Origin: DATKEJ01 sp963768715 | GTDB lineage: Bacteria > Bacteroidota > Rhodothermia > Rhodothermales > DATKEJ01 | Reading direction: 5' to 3' | Length of the DNA stretch: 64,000 bases | NCBI GenBank assembly: GCA_963768715.1 | Contig: CAVYJC010000010.1 | Span: forward strand, 434,001-498,000 | Shown here: positions 28,441-38,503 of the stretch, in pieces | How the letters are laid out: every line of letters starts with the position of its first letter | Position numbering within the stretch: the first letter of the stretch is position 1 | Notes under the pieces: generated by a model | Told to the model about the DNA's origin: nothing | Seen by the model: only the letters and a program-made list of their open reading frames with translations | Databases searched by the model: none | Program-made: the position numbers and the translations under genes

Positions 28441-31400
28441 ATGATTGCACGCTCACAGTCAGCCTACCGACCCAGGTTTTCTCTCCCGACCTCATTTCTC
28501 TCCGGCGTAGTGCTGGTGATCTGTCTGACCCTGCCTTCGCTTGCACAGACCGACCCGCCTTCAGGCGATACGATCGCCCGGATCAAGGAACTCGTGAAGG
28601 CGACGCCGGAGGCACAGATGGACGTCGCCTGGATGCAGAAACTCTACCAGATCGATCCCAAGGAGGCCGCAAAAGCTGTCGGACAGGTCATGTCGGGCGG
28701 CGATCCGAGCAAGAACACGAAGATGGCCGACATCCGCGACGCCATGGATCGCCAGGTCTGGGAATCGATTGTGAAAGAGCTTGGGATCCGCGTCGAGATG
28801 ACCAATCAAGGAAAGAGTAACGGCATCAAGAGTGACAAGGACTACACGCTCTTCTTCCGGACGGAAGGGACCGAGTTGACGATCGCCGATGTCATCAAGA
28901 TGCACGCCGAACGATGGCAGCAAATGCACGGAATGCATCCCGAGGCGGTCGAGATCGCGGTAATGAATGGCAACGACTTCTATCCCGACTGGCGAAACGA
29001 GCGATTGACCTCTGCCGAGCACAAGGTGCAGATCAAAGAAAACCTTCTCCGTTTGAGACGAAATCCGGAGGCCTATTTCGTTCCGGGCGCGAACAAGCAG
29101 CAGGTGCACAATCGAGCCCTGCGTGACGGCGTCACCGAGATCCTCGAGTACGATGCAGCCAAGGGCGAAGTGGTGGTGCAGAAGGATCTGGCGCGCCTGG
29201 TCGCCGAGCGATACAAGGGCGTGCATCCGCTGTACGATCACGGGAACGCCTTCGGAGATGCGATTCAGAATCCGCGGGAGTATATGCACCACACCGGAGA
29301 GGGTGCGGGTGAACGGGTTCGGCAGAGGAAATACTTCAACCGCGTCATCGTCGGCGTTGGAAACGGGCTCGCGGGTGTAGCAAACTCGTACCAGGATGTC
29401 CACAAGGCGACGAATATTTCCGAGGCGGAGAAGACCCGGCTGAAGCGCGACATCATTCGGCGGACGCTCGAAGGCCAGAATCTCTCGGAGGCCGAGATCG
29501 CCGGGATCCAAAAGGTGATCGACATCTCGATGCAGATCGAGCTCGACAAGACCAACCCGAGGACCAGCCCGGACGGGAAGCAGCTCGGGTATCTCGAACT
29601 GACCGGCGAATACTACAAGGACTACATGCCTGAGGCGGGGCAGAGAATCCGCGAACGCTACGCGGACGAGCCGATCTCCGAAGCTCGTCACAAGGAGCTG
29701 GTACTGGCGGAGGCTGAGTTGCTGTATGACCATGCCAGTCGAAAAGTCATGGCGAAAGCGATGCTGGGCGCGCTGGAGCAGACGGCGCTTCATGACCTCA
29801 CGCCGGAAGGCGCACTTCGCAACATGATCGACTGGACCAAGGATCCGAAATCCGGCCGTCCGGTCGCGATTCTGAATGAAGGCCGGATCAGAAAAGTGGC
29901 CTTCGAACGCGCCGTCGAGGTCGGACTGCTATTCGAGTTGATTAATGAGTCGAATGATCCGGAGCTGAAACGACTCGCGGAGCGGGCCATCGACCGGGCG
30001 CCGTCCGAACTGAAGGGATTCTATCAGGACATGAACGAGATGACAAAGCTCGAGATGGACCGTTTCCTGGAGAGTCCGACCGCAGAAACGAAGACGGGCC
30101 GCGCCATCGACGGGTTCATTGAAGAGAAAGTCAAGCGTGTTCGCGAGATGCGTTTCCGAGGCGAGCCGTTGAACATACTGTCCGAGGCTGAAGCCCAGCG
30201 CATACTCGAGGAGAACCCGCGCCGGCTCCAGGAGCATATCCTGGCCGAGCGAATGGGGAGGATGAACCTCGTCGAGCGGGTTGCGATGAGCGAGTTCGCT
30301 GGTCGCATGAAATGGGTCGGCGGGGAGGTCGTGGCGGAGCTCAAGCCGTGGAAGGATGCATTCCTCGAGAGTGCGAGCCCGATGATGGTCGGGGCGTCGG
30401 CCGTCAACCTCGTAAGGGCCTATCAACTGGGCGGATTCGATGCCGCAAAAGTCGCGGCCATTCACGAGGCCACATTCTACATCCCCAGCATATACGGCGT
30501 GCCGGCCATGACCATGATGGCGATCCTCGGAGCGCAGAAGGGCGACTATTCAGGGTTCGGCAGTCTCGCATTCATGGGCGTGCTGCACGTTGCCAGTACG
30601 GGCATCCCGTCGGTCACCTTCCGGGGCATTACCACGCCTGCGATCGCGGGCATACCCGGGTTGGTCCCCGCGCTGCTGACCTATCACATCGCAGCCGGAT
30701 CGGCGCAGATCGCGTACACGTTCGTCGTCAATCGTCTCAACAGCGATCTGATCGAGCAGGCAGTGAAGTCCCGGCCGCGCGACGAGAATGGAAAACCGCT
30801 GCCGGGGATGGTGCGCTCACGGCGTAATCAGTATCAGGACTCAAAGGTCCTCAAGAGCGACCCGCCGAAATGGCCGGTCTTCTACAGGCAGTTCCCGGTG
30901 CCCGAAGACAACCTGTCAGACAACGAGTTGGCCGATCTCGCCGCGGAGGCGTTCCTCCCAATGATCGATTCCATCGCGACGAAAGTGGAGGGACTCAAAC
31001 CCTTCGCGCCTTCCTATGACAAGCGTGTGAGGGAGCTCGCGTTGAAGTTCGGGTTTGACATTCCCTACTACCAGCGAATCGGCCGAATCTACGAACATTA
31101 TCAGCCCATTATCGGGCAGATGTACATCGAGGCCGGTGACCAGGGAATCGCCGAGGAAGACACGCTGCGGAAGTTCTTCAGAAAGGCGGTGGACGAGTGG
31201 TTTGCCAACCAACCCTACGGTTATCAGGTAGAGTTCGACGGCTACTTTACGATGTTCTTTGGATCCGACAAGGAGAAGCTGCTGGCAGGACTTGCCGAGC
31301 ACTTCGTGCACGAGTATCAAAACTATGAGTACAACGTGTACCAGCGCGAGGACCGCGAGCGGGCCATGTCGGCGACCATCCTTTCGAAGATGGACAAAAT

Positions 31401-34245
31401 GGGCGTCGCCGAGCTGCAGATTCTCGACGCAGAGGACAAGATCTCCGAGCACTTGACCGAAGAGTCGGCGAAATACGTGACCGACATCGTCCAAGAGATC
31501 GCCGACGGCGTTCACTACGAGCCTGAAATCCATATCGTTTATCCCTACAGCTGGACCACCCAGGAGCTGCTTCCGTATTTGCAGATCGAAGCGCGGTCGT
31601 TCGTCGCCGACGAAAACGACAACAGCGAGGTGATTACAAAGCTCGAGGAGGAGATTCTCGAGAGTCCGGCCCCCGTTGTGGATCAGCCACGTACCGGCTG
31701 GGAGCCGGGCCCCGAATGGAAAGATGCGTTCGAACCCGACGAGGACGGCTACGTCGAGCGCCGAACCGTCGAGGTCGTCCACCGCTACACCGCACGTCTG
31801 CTCGAAGTCTCGGGTACAGACACGACCGAGTTGGCGAGAGACGTACGCGACATTCCAATCGTGTACTATCTCCGTAATCCGGCGAAGTTTTCCGGATCGG
31901 TGTACGCCGAGATCAGTGCGGAGAACGCTTCCGGAGGCTCATATCTCTACCAGGGAGCGGTTGCCCGACTCGGGGAGAAGACCGATACATCAGGTTACTG
32001 GGGGACGGTAGGTTTCAGCGGACTCGACCCGGGCACCTACGGTATTCAGGTGAAGCCGCGTGACGGAGACGAACGGCACGGTGAAGGCGCCGTCGTGCTC
32101 TCCATCGTCGACACCCTGGCTACGCCGGGTGTAGAGGGTGACAGCTGGGCGAGCGGAAAAGTCGTTCTCCCCTACATCGAGCCTCCTGAGGTTGCTCAGG
32201 AGAATCCACCCGAAGAAGGTGGAGGCGAGGAAGGTGGGGGCGAAGAAGTCACGCCGCCGGTCGTCGATCCTTCAGGAGGAGGCGATGAGGGCGAAGGCGG
32301 TGAAGGTGGCGAAGAAGAAGGCGGGAACGGAAACACCGGCGACGAAGGTGGCGGAACGGGTGACACGGGCGACGAAGACGGCGGAGGCGATGAGGGCGGC
32401 GACGATCCCACATCGACTCTGACGCCGCTCGTGAGTCTTTTTGAAGCAGAGCGTGATCAGGCAAAGCAAAACTGCGATTACGCAGCAGCGGCAGATGCCC
32501 AGGCAAAGGTCATCGAAACGGCCGATGTCTGGCTGTCACAGAATTTCCCGGGTGGCGCCCCAGCCGACATCCGCTCCATCCTGACCGAGATGCGGGCTGA
32601 GCAGGCAGCTCTCGAGAAAGCCGCAACGGACGAGGCGGTTGCCAAGGACCATCTCCGTGAGGCGCGCGCCCATCTCCTGGCTAAAGACGTCGAGGACGCG
32701 TTGACGTCGCTCGAAGGGGCGATGGACCAGGCCGCGCTCCCCAATCTTCCGAAATGTCTGTACGAGAAGGTCAAAGCGCTCTACGACAACATGAAGAAGG
32801 ATGTCCGGAGCATCCAGGAACGCGTGGATGAAGTGGTCAAGGCCGCCAACGAGGAGTGCGACTACACGAAGGCCGTGGACCTGATCGAAAAGATCCGGGT
32901 GGATTACCCCACGCTGAGCTGGCTCCAGACCGAAGCTCCACACGCGATCCAGCTGGAGAAGGATCAGAAGGAGGCTCGAGAACTGAAGCTACAGGCTGAG
33001 CAGAAGGCCCTCGAAGCGCAGCAGTTGCTGGATGCGGACCAGGAGAGCGACGCGGTCCGCGTCTATCAGGAAGCGATCACGCTTCGAGACAAGGCGATCG
33101 ACGTGGCGCCGAACTGCTTCAAGGCGGACGCAACCGCGACCATTCCCGATCTCGTTCGCAAGCAGCAGCCGACCACCAATGCCGCTGCGAACGTGACCCG
33201 CTCGCTCCTGCTGCTGATCGATACCAGCGGCAGCATGGGAAGCGGCGGGAAGATGGAGCAGGCCCGGGCCGCCGCGGAAGAGGCCGTCAAGGCCCTCGGC
33301 GCCAATGTCGAAGTGGGCCTCATCTCCTATGACGGCGGGTGCTCGGGCGGATGGCGCGTCGTGCATGATTTCACGACGGACAAGGCGAGCATGCTCCAGG
33401 CTATCGCCACCTTGCGACCGGGGGGTGGAACGCCCATGGCCCCCGCTGTGGCCTTCGCCCAGAGTTACATATCCGGCGCCAAACGCAATCCCAATTCCAA
33501 ATCGGGCCAGATCCTGTTGCTCAGCGACGGGCAGAACGACTGCGGCTCGGTCTCGCAGGCCGGCGACGCCGTCCGGAAGAGCGGCTTGCCGGTTCGACTC
33601 GATGCGGTGGGTCTCGGACTCCCGCCGGGCAGCCAGGCTGAAAAGGACCTGACAGAGCTCGTGGCCTCGGCCGGCAGCGGCTCACAGTATTCGGCGAACA
33701 GTGCCGGTGAGCTGATCTCCGCGTTCCGCAGGGCATTCATTCAGGATCAGGTGCGCAAGGATGATCCGGTACTCGATGCCGCGTCGCGCGTCCGTCTCCA
33801 GTCGATCTTTGCGAAGGCGGAAGAGTACCTGCGAAACAACGACGTCACCTCGGCGCGGCTGAACTATGACCAGGCAGCCGCAGAGTTTCCAAATTCGCCG
33901 TCGGCGCATTACAATCTTTCGCTCGCGAACGAGGCGGAAGGCAACATTGCTACCGCGAAGAAAGAGGCCCAGCAGTATCTGCAGGTCGCTCCGAATGCCT
34001 TCGATGCAGGCGAGGTGAGAGCGCGAATCGAACGACTGGACGAAGAACTGAAGACCAATCCGAGGGCAATCTACAATCCCAACGAATGCATGAACCTGTA
34101 CCGATGGGCGCAGGGTGAATCGCAGAAAGCGCGCGATGCAGCCCGAAAGGCGAAGGCGTTCAGCATCATGGTGGCTGCCCAGCGAGGGGACTGCTATACG
34201 GCGGGGAACGAGTACGAGCAGTATGTGGGGCAGTATGGTAAGTAA
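28441..34245 (+). CDS. Giant exported vWA-TPR protein (1934 residues), family not recognised
   Basis: One uninterrupted frame. Signal peptide: FLSGVVLVICLTLPSLAQ. Residues ~40-630 are charged and helical. Residues ~640-765 contain several hydrophobic segments (IYGVPAMTMMAILGAQ, TPAIAGIPGLVPALLTYHIA), which could be membrane or membrane-insertion segments. A beta-rich region (~1140-1215) is followed by an acidic Gly/Glu/Asp linker (~1240-1330) and helical repeats to ~1580. A von Willebrand A domain then has an intact MIDAS start, DTSGSM from Asp1594. TPR-like units follow to the C-terminus. The N-terminal 1100 residues match no family I know. Alone between non-coding gaps, it starts no operon. 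Confidence 0.9.
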   Translation: MIARSQSAYRPRFSLPTSFLSGVVLVICLTLPSLAQTDPPSGDTIARIKELVKATPEAQMDVAWMQKLYQIDPKEAAKAVGQVMSGGDPSKNTKMADIRDAMDRQVWESIVKELGIRVEMTNQGKSNGIKSDKDYTLFFRTEGTELTIADVIKMHAERWQQMHGMHPEAVEIAVMNGNDFYPDWRNERLTSAEHKVQIKENLLRLRRNPEAYFVPGANKQQVHNRALRDGVTEILEYDAAKGEVVVQKDLARLVAERYKGVHPLYDHGNAFGDAIQNPREYMHHTGEGAGERVRQRKYFNRVIVGVGNGLAGVANSYQDVHKATNISEAEKTRLKRDIIRRTLEGQNLSEAEIAGIQKVIDISMQIELDKTNPRTSPDGKQLGYLELTGEYYKDYMPEAGQRIRERYADEPISEARHKELVLAEAELLYDHASRKVMAKAMLGALEQTALHDLTPEGALRNMIDWTKDPKSGRPVAILNEGRIRKVAFERAVEVGLLFELINESNDPELKRLAERAIDRAPSELKGFYQDMNEMTKLEMDRFLESPTAETKTGRAIDGFIEEKVKRVREMRFRGEPLNILSEAEAQRILEENPRRLQEHILAERMGRMNLVERVAMSEFAGRMKWVGGEVVAELKPWKDAFLESASPMMVGASAVNLVRAYQLGGFDAAKVAAIHEATFYIPSIYGVPAMTMMAILGAQKGDYSGFGSLAFMGVLHVASTGIPSVTFRGITTPAIAGIPGLVPALLTYHIAAGSAQIAYTFVVNRLNSDLIEQAVKSRPRDENGKPLPGMVRSRRNQYQDSKVLKSDPPKWPVFYRQFPVPEDNLSDNELADLAAEAFLPMIDSIATKVEGLKPFAPSYDKRVRELALKFGFDIPYYQRIGRIYEHYQPIIGQMYIEAGDQGIAEEDTLRKFFRKAVDEWFANQPYGYQVEFDGYFTMFFGSDKEKLLAGLAEHFVHEYQNYEYNVYQREDRERAMSATILSKMDKMGVAELQILDAEDKISEHLTEESAKYVTDIVQEIADGVHYEPEIHIVYPYSWTTQELLPYLQIEARSFVADENDNSEVITKLEEEILESPAPVVDQPRTGWEPGPEWKDAFEPDEDGYVERRTVEVVHRYTARLLEVSGTDTTELARDVRDIPIVYYLRNPAKFSGSVYAEISAENASGGSYLYQGAVARLGEKTDTSGYWGTVGFSGLDPGTYGIQVKPRDGDERHGEGAVVLSIVDTLATPGVEGDSWASGKVVLPYIEPPEVAQENPPEEGGGEEGGGEEVTPPVVDPSGGGDEGEGGEGGEEEGGNGNTGDEGGGTGDTGDEDGGGDEGGDDPTSTLTPLVSLFEAERDQAKQNCDYAAAADAQAKVIETADVWLSQNFPGGAPADIRSILTEMRAEQAALEKAATDEAVAKDHLREARAHLLAKDVEDALTSLEGAMDQAALPNLPKCLYEKVKALYDNMKKDVRSIQERVDEVVKAANEECDYTKAVDLIEKIRVDYPTLSWLQTEAPHAIQLEKDQKEARELKLQAEQKALEAQQLLDADQESDAVRVYQEAITLRDKAIDVAPNCFKADATATIPDLVRKQQPTTNAAANVTRSLLLLIDTSGSMGSGGKMEQARAAAEEAVKALGANVEVGLISYDGGCSGGWRVVHDFTTDKASMLQAIATLRPGGGTPMAPAVAFAQSYISGAKRNPNSKSGQILLLSDGQNDCGSVSQAGDAVRKSGLPVRLDAVGLGLPPGSQAEKDLTELVASAGSGSQYSANSAGELISAFRRAFIQDQVRKDDPVLDAASRVRLQSIFAKAEEYLRNNDVTSARLNYDQAAAEFPNSPSAHYNLSLANEAEGNIATAKKEAQQYLQVAPNAFDAGEVRARIERLDEELKTNPRAIYNPNECMNLYRWAQGESQKARDAARKAKAFSIMVAAQRGDCYTAGNEYEQYVGQYGK

Positions 34246-34284
34246 TTAAGAATTAGAGAATTGAGAATTGAGAATTGAGAATTC
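34244..34284. repeat. Heptamer array (unit AATTGAG) overlapping a stop codon
   Basis: AATTAAG, AATTAGA, then three AATTGAG units and AATTCGG, with one extra base at 34258. It begins inside the TAA stop of the giant gene. The rest of the 307-nt gap to 34552 holds a second heptamer array and no gene. Confidence 0.9.
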
Positions 34285-34426
34285 GGTTGATTGGCAGTGT
34301 GCCTGTTTGCTTGCCGCTGTCACCATCGATCACGTCTTTCGCCCCAATTATCGTCCGCCAACGTTTTCACGTCATTGCCGGGTTGTGACAAGTTTGTAGT
34401 CTGCATTTCGCAAATTTGCAGTCCGG

Positions 34427-34454
34427 TTTGGTGTTTGAAGGCTGGTGTTTGAAG
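34427..34454. repeat. Heptamer array (units TTTGGTG / TTTGAAG)
   Basis: TTTGGTG, TTTGAAG, GCTGGTG, TTTGAAG. The same words as at 20434, about 14 kb away. Confidence 0.85.
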
Positions 34455-34552
34455 TCAAACACCACTCGTACAGCACCAGCGACTTTTCATTTTGGCGGGC
34501 CTGATGTAGAATTGGGCTACCCGGTGGTCACTCCAAGCCATGGAGGATTGCC

Positions 34553-36245
34553 ATGTATCGCCTTCTCGCCCTTCTCTTCGTGGGCGTCGCCGTCGCCCTC
34601 TCGTCCTCGCTGCAGGCGCAGTCGCCCGAATTGATTTCTTATCAGGGATATCTAACGAATAGCTCAGGAACGCCACTCGATGGGACCTACGATCTTTCCT
34701 TCAGCCTTCACACTGGAGCGCAAGCCGGCAGCCAGGCATGGTCGCAAATAGTCGATGACGTCGAGGTTCACAACGGAGTGTTCGATGTGATTCTCGGTGG
34801 CGACGGACCAACGCCGCTCCGCCGGATCGCGCTCAACATCCCGATGTGGCTGCAGATTGCCGTAAACGGTCAGGAGATCTCGCCGCGCACTCAGTTGACC
34901 TCGGTTCCGTATGCCTTGAATCTTCGGGGCCTGCAAGTTTTCCCAAATATCGACCAGGAGTTGCCGCCCAGTCTCTTGGGAGGCTACAAGTGGAATTACA
35001 TTCGCGCAGACGTGGCGGGGGGCACCATAAGTGGTGGAGGTTACAGTGGAATGCCCAATAACGTAGGCGGCAACTATGGAACGATTGGTGGAGGGGCGAA
35101 CAATCAGGCAGGCCTCATCTACCCTGGGGGCATTCTGGGATTCCACCCCTACGCGACAGTCGGTGGAGGGAACGACAACGTGGCGTTGGGAAGCTCCAGT
35201 GTGGTGGGCGGCGGCTCGGGTAATGGAGCCTACGACGAGATGACGACCGTTGCAGGTGGTCAAGACAACGAAGCAGGCACTAGCGACCCTGATGGCACCA
35301 ATGCCTCACACGCCACCGTAGGCGGCGGCGTGGCGAACCAGGCAAACGGCCATGCCTCGACCATCCCTGGAGGTCGACACAACATCGCGGACGGTTCCTA
35401 CGCATTCGCAGCAGGATGGCAGGCTGAAGCAGCCCATGACGGCACGTTCGTCTGGGCCGACAGCACCGACGCGCCCTTCAGTTCCACAGATTACAACCAG
35501 TTCCTGATCCGCTCCTCCGGCGGCGTCGGAATTGGCACGAATGCTCCTCTTGCCCAACTCCACGTTTCAGAAACGACGACACGCAGTGCGATGTACGTAG
35601 CGGGGAGCTACGGTGGCGGCATTCCGGGCGCGACGATGCGCGTCTTCAACACGTCGAGCGCTTCGGGAGTGTCCGGCTACTTCGAATCCGCCGGCACCGA
35701 CGGCACCATCGTCGTCAAGAACACAAGCACGGGTTCCTTGCTTAAGGCCTACACAGGGGGCGACCTCCGTTTTCACGTCGACAATGGCGGCAACGTCTGG
35801 GCGGACGGGATCTTTCATCCCTCCGGCGCCGACCTGGCCGAGTCGTTCGACGTAGAGGGGGATGCCGCAGACTTCGAGCCCGGCGACGTGCTCTTTGTGT
35901 CAGACGATTCCGACTACTCCGTCGAGCTCGTCGGACGCACCCTACTCGACACGGATCGCGGGGGTTTATGCTACCCGCCCCGGGGTTTTGCTGGCGCAGG
36001 AGTCCATGGGGGACAACACGAGTGATCAGATTCCGCTCGGCGTGGTCGGGGTGATTCCGACGAAAGTTTGCGACGAGGGCGGACCCATCGCCCGGGGCGA
36101 CCTCCTCGTATCAAGCAGTCGCCCCGGACACGCCATGAAGGCAGATCCGTCGCTGCTCGGCTTCGGCATGGTGCTCGGGAAAGCACTCGAGGAGTTTCGC
36201 GGCGGCGAGACCGGGTTCATCAAAGTGCTTGTGAGCGTGAGGTAG
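34553..36245 (+). pseudogene. Secreted fibre-like protein with YadA-head-like repeats, one frameshift near the 3' end
   Basis: Signal peptide (ALSSSLQAQ), then a module shared with two other genes here (ISYQGYLTNSSGTPLDGTYD, then GVFDVILGG). Residues ~160-290 contain repeats of the type TVGGGxxNxAxGxxS, resembling the left-handed roll of YadA heads. The end resembles a peptidase_G2-like tail domain: VGVIPTKVCDEGGPIARGD, then GFGMVLGKALEEF. The frame changes near 35945 (ACCCTAC). Length is 1693 nt (3n+1), so one extra C would explain it. The product would be about 563 residues. Confidence 0.75.
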
Positions 36246-36363
36246 GACATCAGACCGGTCTCCGCGTAGCCTCGCTGAGCGAGGCGCAGATGGACACCAG
36301 ATACCGGATTTATCCGACATAGCGACCGTTGCGCAGGCGAAGTCGGACGGCTGATGGCGCCTC

Positions 36364-37560
36364 TCAACCTGCTTCGGCCATCGTGTAATTGATGACGACC
36401 ATATGCATCCGCAGGTCGCCACCCGCGGTCGACCAGGAGCCCGAAACCGGATTCACGCGGACGACGAGCGAGGTTTTCGTGTTGTCAATCGGCGGATAGC
36501 TGAGCGGAGTTGAACGCTTGTCGTACCCCAAAATCCCATTCGTATCGACGATTCCGATATCCGAAATCGCGCTGACTATGTTTGAGCCGCCTGCTACCGA
36601 CCCCTCGAGGGCGCATTCGAGATCGAGAGCGTCGTTGTCATAGAGGTAGCAGTCCAGACTTTGCAGTATCGCTCCGTCCGGAAGATGTACACGCGCGAAC
36701 ATCGTGGTACTCGTACCGGAGAGGATGTAGGCGGCGATGTCCGACGCCACGTAATCGGTAGTTGAGCTAACCCTGTCTGGACGGAACGCAGCGGCATTGA
36801 TCGCCAGGTGGTGCACTTTGCTCTCCGAAAACTTGAACGACTTTGCCGTGACACCCGCGGCCGTATCGAATTCGACGAGGGTCGGATTCACCGCGTAGTT
36901 CGGATCGGCGCCGTACGAGAATCTCAGAGATGATTCGGCCCCACTCGTTTTGCGATATATCGACCACTTGTCGACAAGGGAGCTTCCGGCAATCTCACCC
37001 ATCTGGATGCCCGAACCGGCTGCGCCGCCGTCGTTGCTGTACAAACCGACCATCGCATCGCTGGCGTAGATCGACAGGTCCTCGTTCACACGCTCGCTGC
37101 CGTCTGTGCTTAGATCAGAAGTCTGGATGCGAATCGTATCGGGGTACGGGTTTACGAGACCCAAGGCGAGAGGAACGCCGGTCAACCGGGTTCTCTGCAT
37201 TTCGGGGTCGCCCTGTACCGCGAGACCCAGCCAGAGATCCTGATCAAAATCGAAACCCGTCAAGGGTGTATCGGAGCCGAGGATCGTATTGAAAACCCCG
37301 TCGACCGTTGCTACGCTCTTACTCTCGGTCCACAGTGGAGAGCCGCCGGTGTCGACGTTGTAGATCTTGAACGTCATGGTGCGCGAGGCATCGGTGAGGG
37401 GACTGCCCAGGTCGTCGGTGAGAAGTCCCTGGTAGCTGATCGTACGTGACGATTGGGCATTGACGCACAATACCGCCGATCCGACAAGGACAATCGTCAG
37501 AAGGCCTAGTGCCGCAAAGTTTCGCATATGGATCGCAGGGTTCTTGGATGGGTGCTTCAT
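36364..37560 (-). CDS. Secreted protein of the ISYQG family
   Basis: 398 residues. Signal peptide (LLTIVLVGSAVLCVNAQ), then the module TISYQGLLTDDLGSPLTDAS, then MTFKIYN and GVFNTILGSDTPL. The middle is DxxxVGLYSNDGGAAGSGIQMGE, like a fibre or tail body. The last ~140 residues form a distinct beta-rich domain ending HMVVINYTMAEAG. A close relative with the same middle and end lies at 47872-49038. It converges on the frameshifted fibre-like gene. A surface or adhesive role is inferred only from layout. Confidence 0.8.
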   Translation of the reverse strand: MKHPSKNPAIHMRNFAALGLLTIVLVGSAVLCVNAQSSRTISYQGLLTDDLGSPLTDASRTMTFKIYNVDTGGSPLWTESKSVATVDGVFNTILGSDTPLTGFDFDQDLWLGLAVQGDPEMQRTRLTGVPLALGLVNPYPDTIRIQTSDLSTDGSERVNEDLSIYASDAMVGLYSNDGGAAGSGIQMGEIAGSSLVDKWSIYRKTSGAESSLRFSYGADPNYAVNPTLVEFDTAAGVTAKSFKFSESKVHHLAINAAAFRPDRVSSTTDYVASDIAAYILSGTSTTMFARVHLPDGAILQSLDCYLYDNDALDLECALEGSVAGGSNIVSAISDIGIVDTNGILGYDKRSTPLSYPPIDNTKTSLVVRVNPVSGSWSTAGGDLRMHMVVINYTMAEAG

Positions 37561-37700
37561 CTACCCATACCTGAAAGTGAGGTTGGATGGGTCACGGACG
37601 GGCAACTACCGGCGGGAAAGATTAACTTGCGGTTGGCGTGTCTCCGACACCCGACCAAACCCGAATGTTGACACGCCGCTGGCGCGTCCCGACCAACATC

Positions 37701-38363
37701 ATGATGAAACGTGCCGTAATCACCATTTTTGGCGTTCTCGTAATCGCCGCGACCTCCTTCGCCCAGTCCGCCGATTGGCCGCTGGTCGTCGTGGAGGGAC
37801 ATTTCACGCTGCCGCTCCCTCCGTCGATGGAACTGATGGAGGGTACGTTCGAGTCCACCACGAAGGATGGTCGGGAGCATCTCCTCGTGACCACGGAGGA
37901 TCTGAGCGTTTGGGCGCAACCGAAAGGAATCAACGCGTCGGAAGGTCTGGGCGAGCAAAGGTCTGCCGGGATCGTAGTCAACACCGAGCAAGGCGCGGCC
38001 GGGGATTACATGCCACTGGGAGCGGACATGAGCCTTTCAGCCGAGGAATTGCAGAAGCTGGACGAGGATTTGCATTCCGGGTTCGTCCAGTCAGGGGAAG
38101 AGAGTGGCGAGGTAACCGGCATCAACTGGACCGGGACGGACGTCGTGCAGCTCGAAGGCACGCAGGCCATCCGATTGAGGTACTCCGCAAAAATGGGCCC
38201 CAGCAAGGCAGACTTTGTGGTGAACACCTACATGATCCAGAACTACGACTCCATGTATTACGTCACCGCCACCTATTTGCTCAAGCAGCAGGAGAAGTGG
38301 ACCGAAGATCTCAAGACCGCTTTGGCGGCGATGCGGTTTGAGACGCGTGGGAATACCGAGTGA
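37701..38363 (+). CDS. Exported protein of unknown function
   Basis: About 220 residues from the ATG at 37701 (MMKRAVITIFGVLVIAATSFAQ, a clear signal peptide); the longer frame before it is not protein-like. The mature part is charged, ~190 residues, with a strand-rich first half (WPLVVVEGHFTLPLPPSME) and a second half with VQLEGTQAIRLRYSAKM and a YYVTATYLLKQQEKWTE helix near the end. No family recognised. It diverges from the ISYQG gene at 37560 and is followed 140 nt on by the M14 peptidase. Confidence 0.75.
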   Translation: MMKRAVITIFGVLVIAATSFAQSADWPLVVVEGHFTLPLPPSMELMEGTFESTTKDGREHLLVTTEDLSVWAQPKGINASEGLGEQRSAGIVVNTEQGAAGDYMPLGADMSLSAEELQKLDEDLHSGFVQSGEESGEVTGINWTGTDVVQLEGTQAIRLRYSAKMGPSKADFVVNTYMIQNYDSMYYVTATYLLKQQEKWTEDLKTALAAMRFETRGNTE

Positions 38364-38503
38364 GCACGATCGCGGGGTCGTGTCATCCGACGCATAGCGC
38401 GTGAAGCTGCGGTTTCGTAATCTGCTCGATTGGAGGCGCGGCAGGCATTCCCTGCTCACTCACTCTTGCAAGCATCGCCTTCCGAATTAGTCAGTATCAC
38501 AAC

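Noticed and set aside
28561..29793. 410-codon minus-strand ORF inside the vWA protein
   Set aside because: It runs antisense to a real gene with a signal peptide and clear domain structure. Its translation has no domains and follows the high-GC codon pattern that opens antisense frames.
30312..30827. 171-codon alternate-frame ORF in the vWA gene
   Set aside because: Same strand, other frame; the sequence is an Arg/Gly-rich shadow of the main frame.
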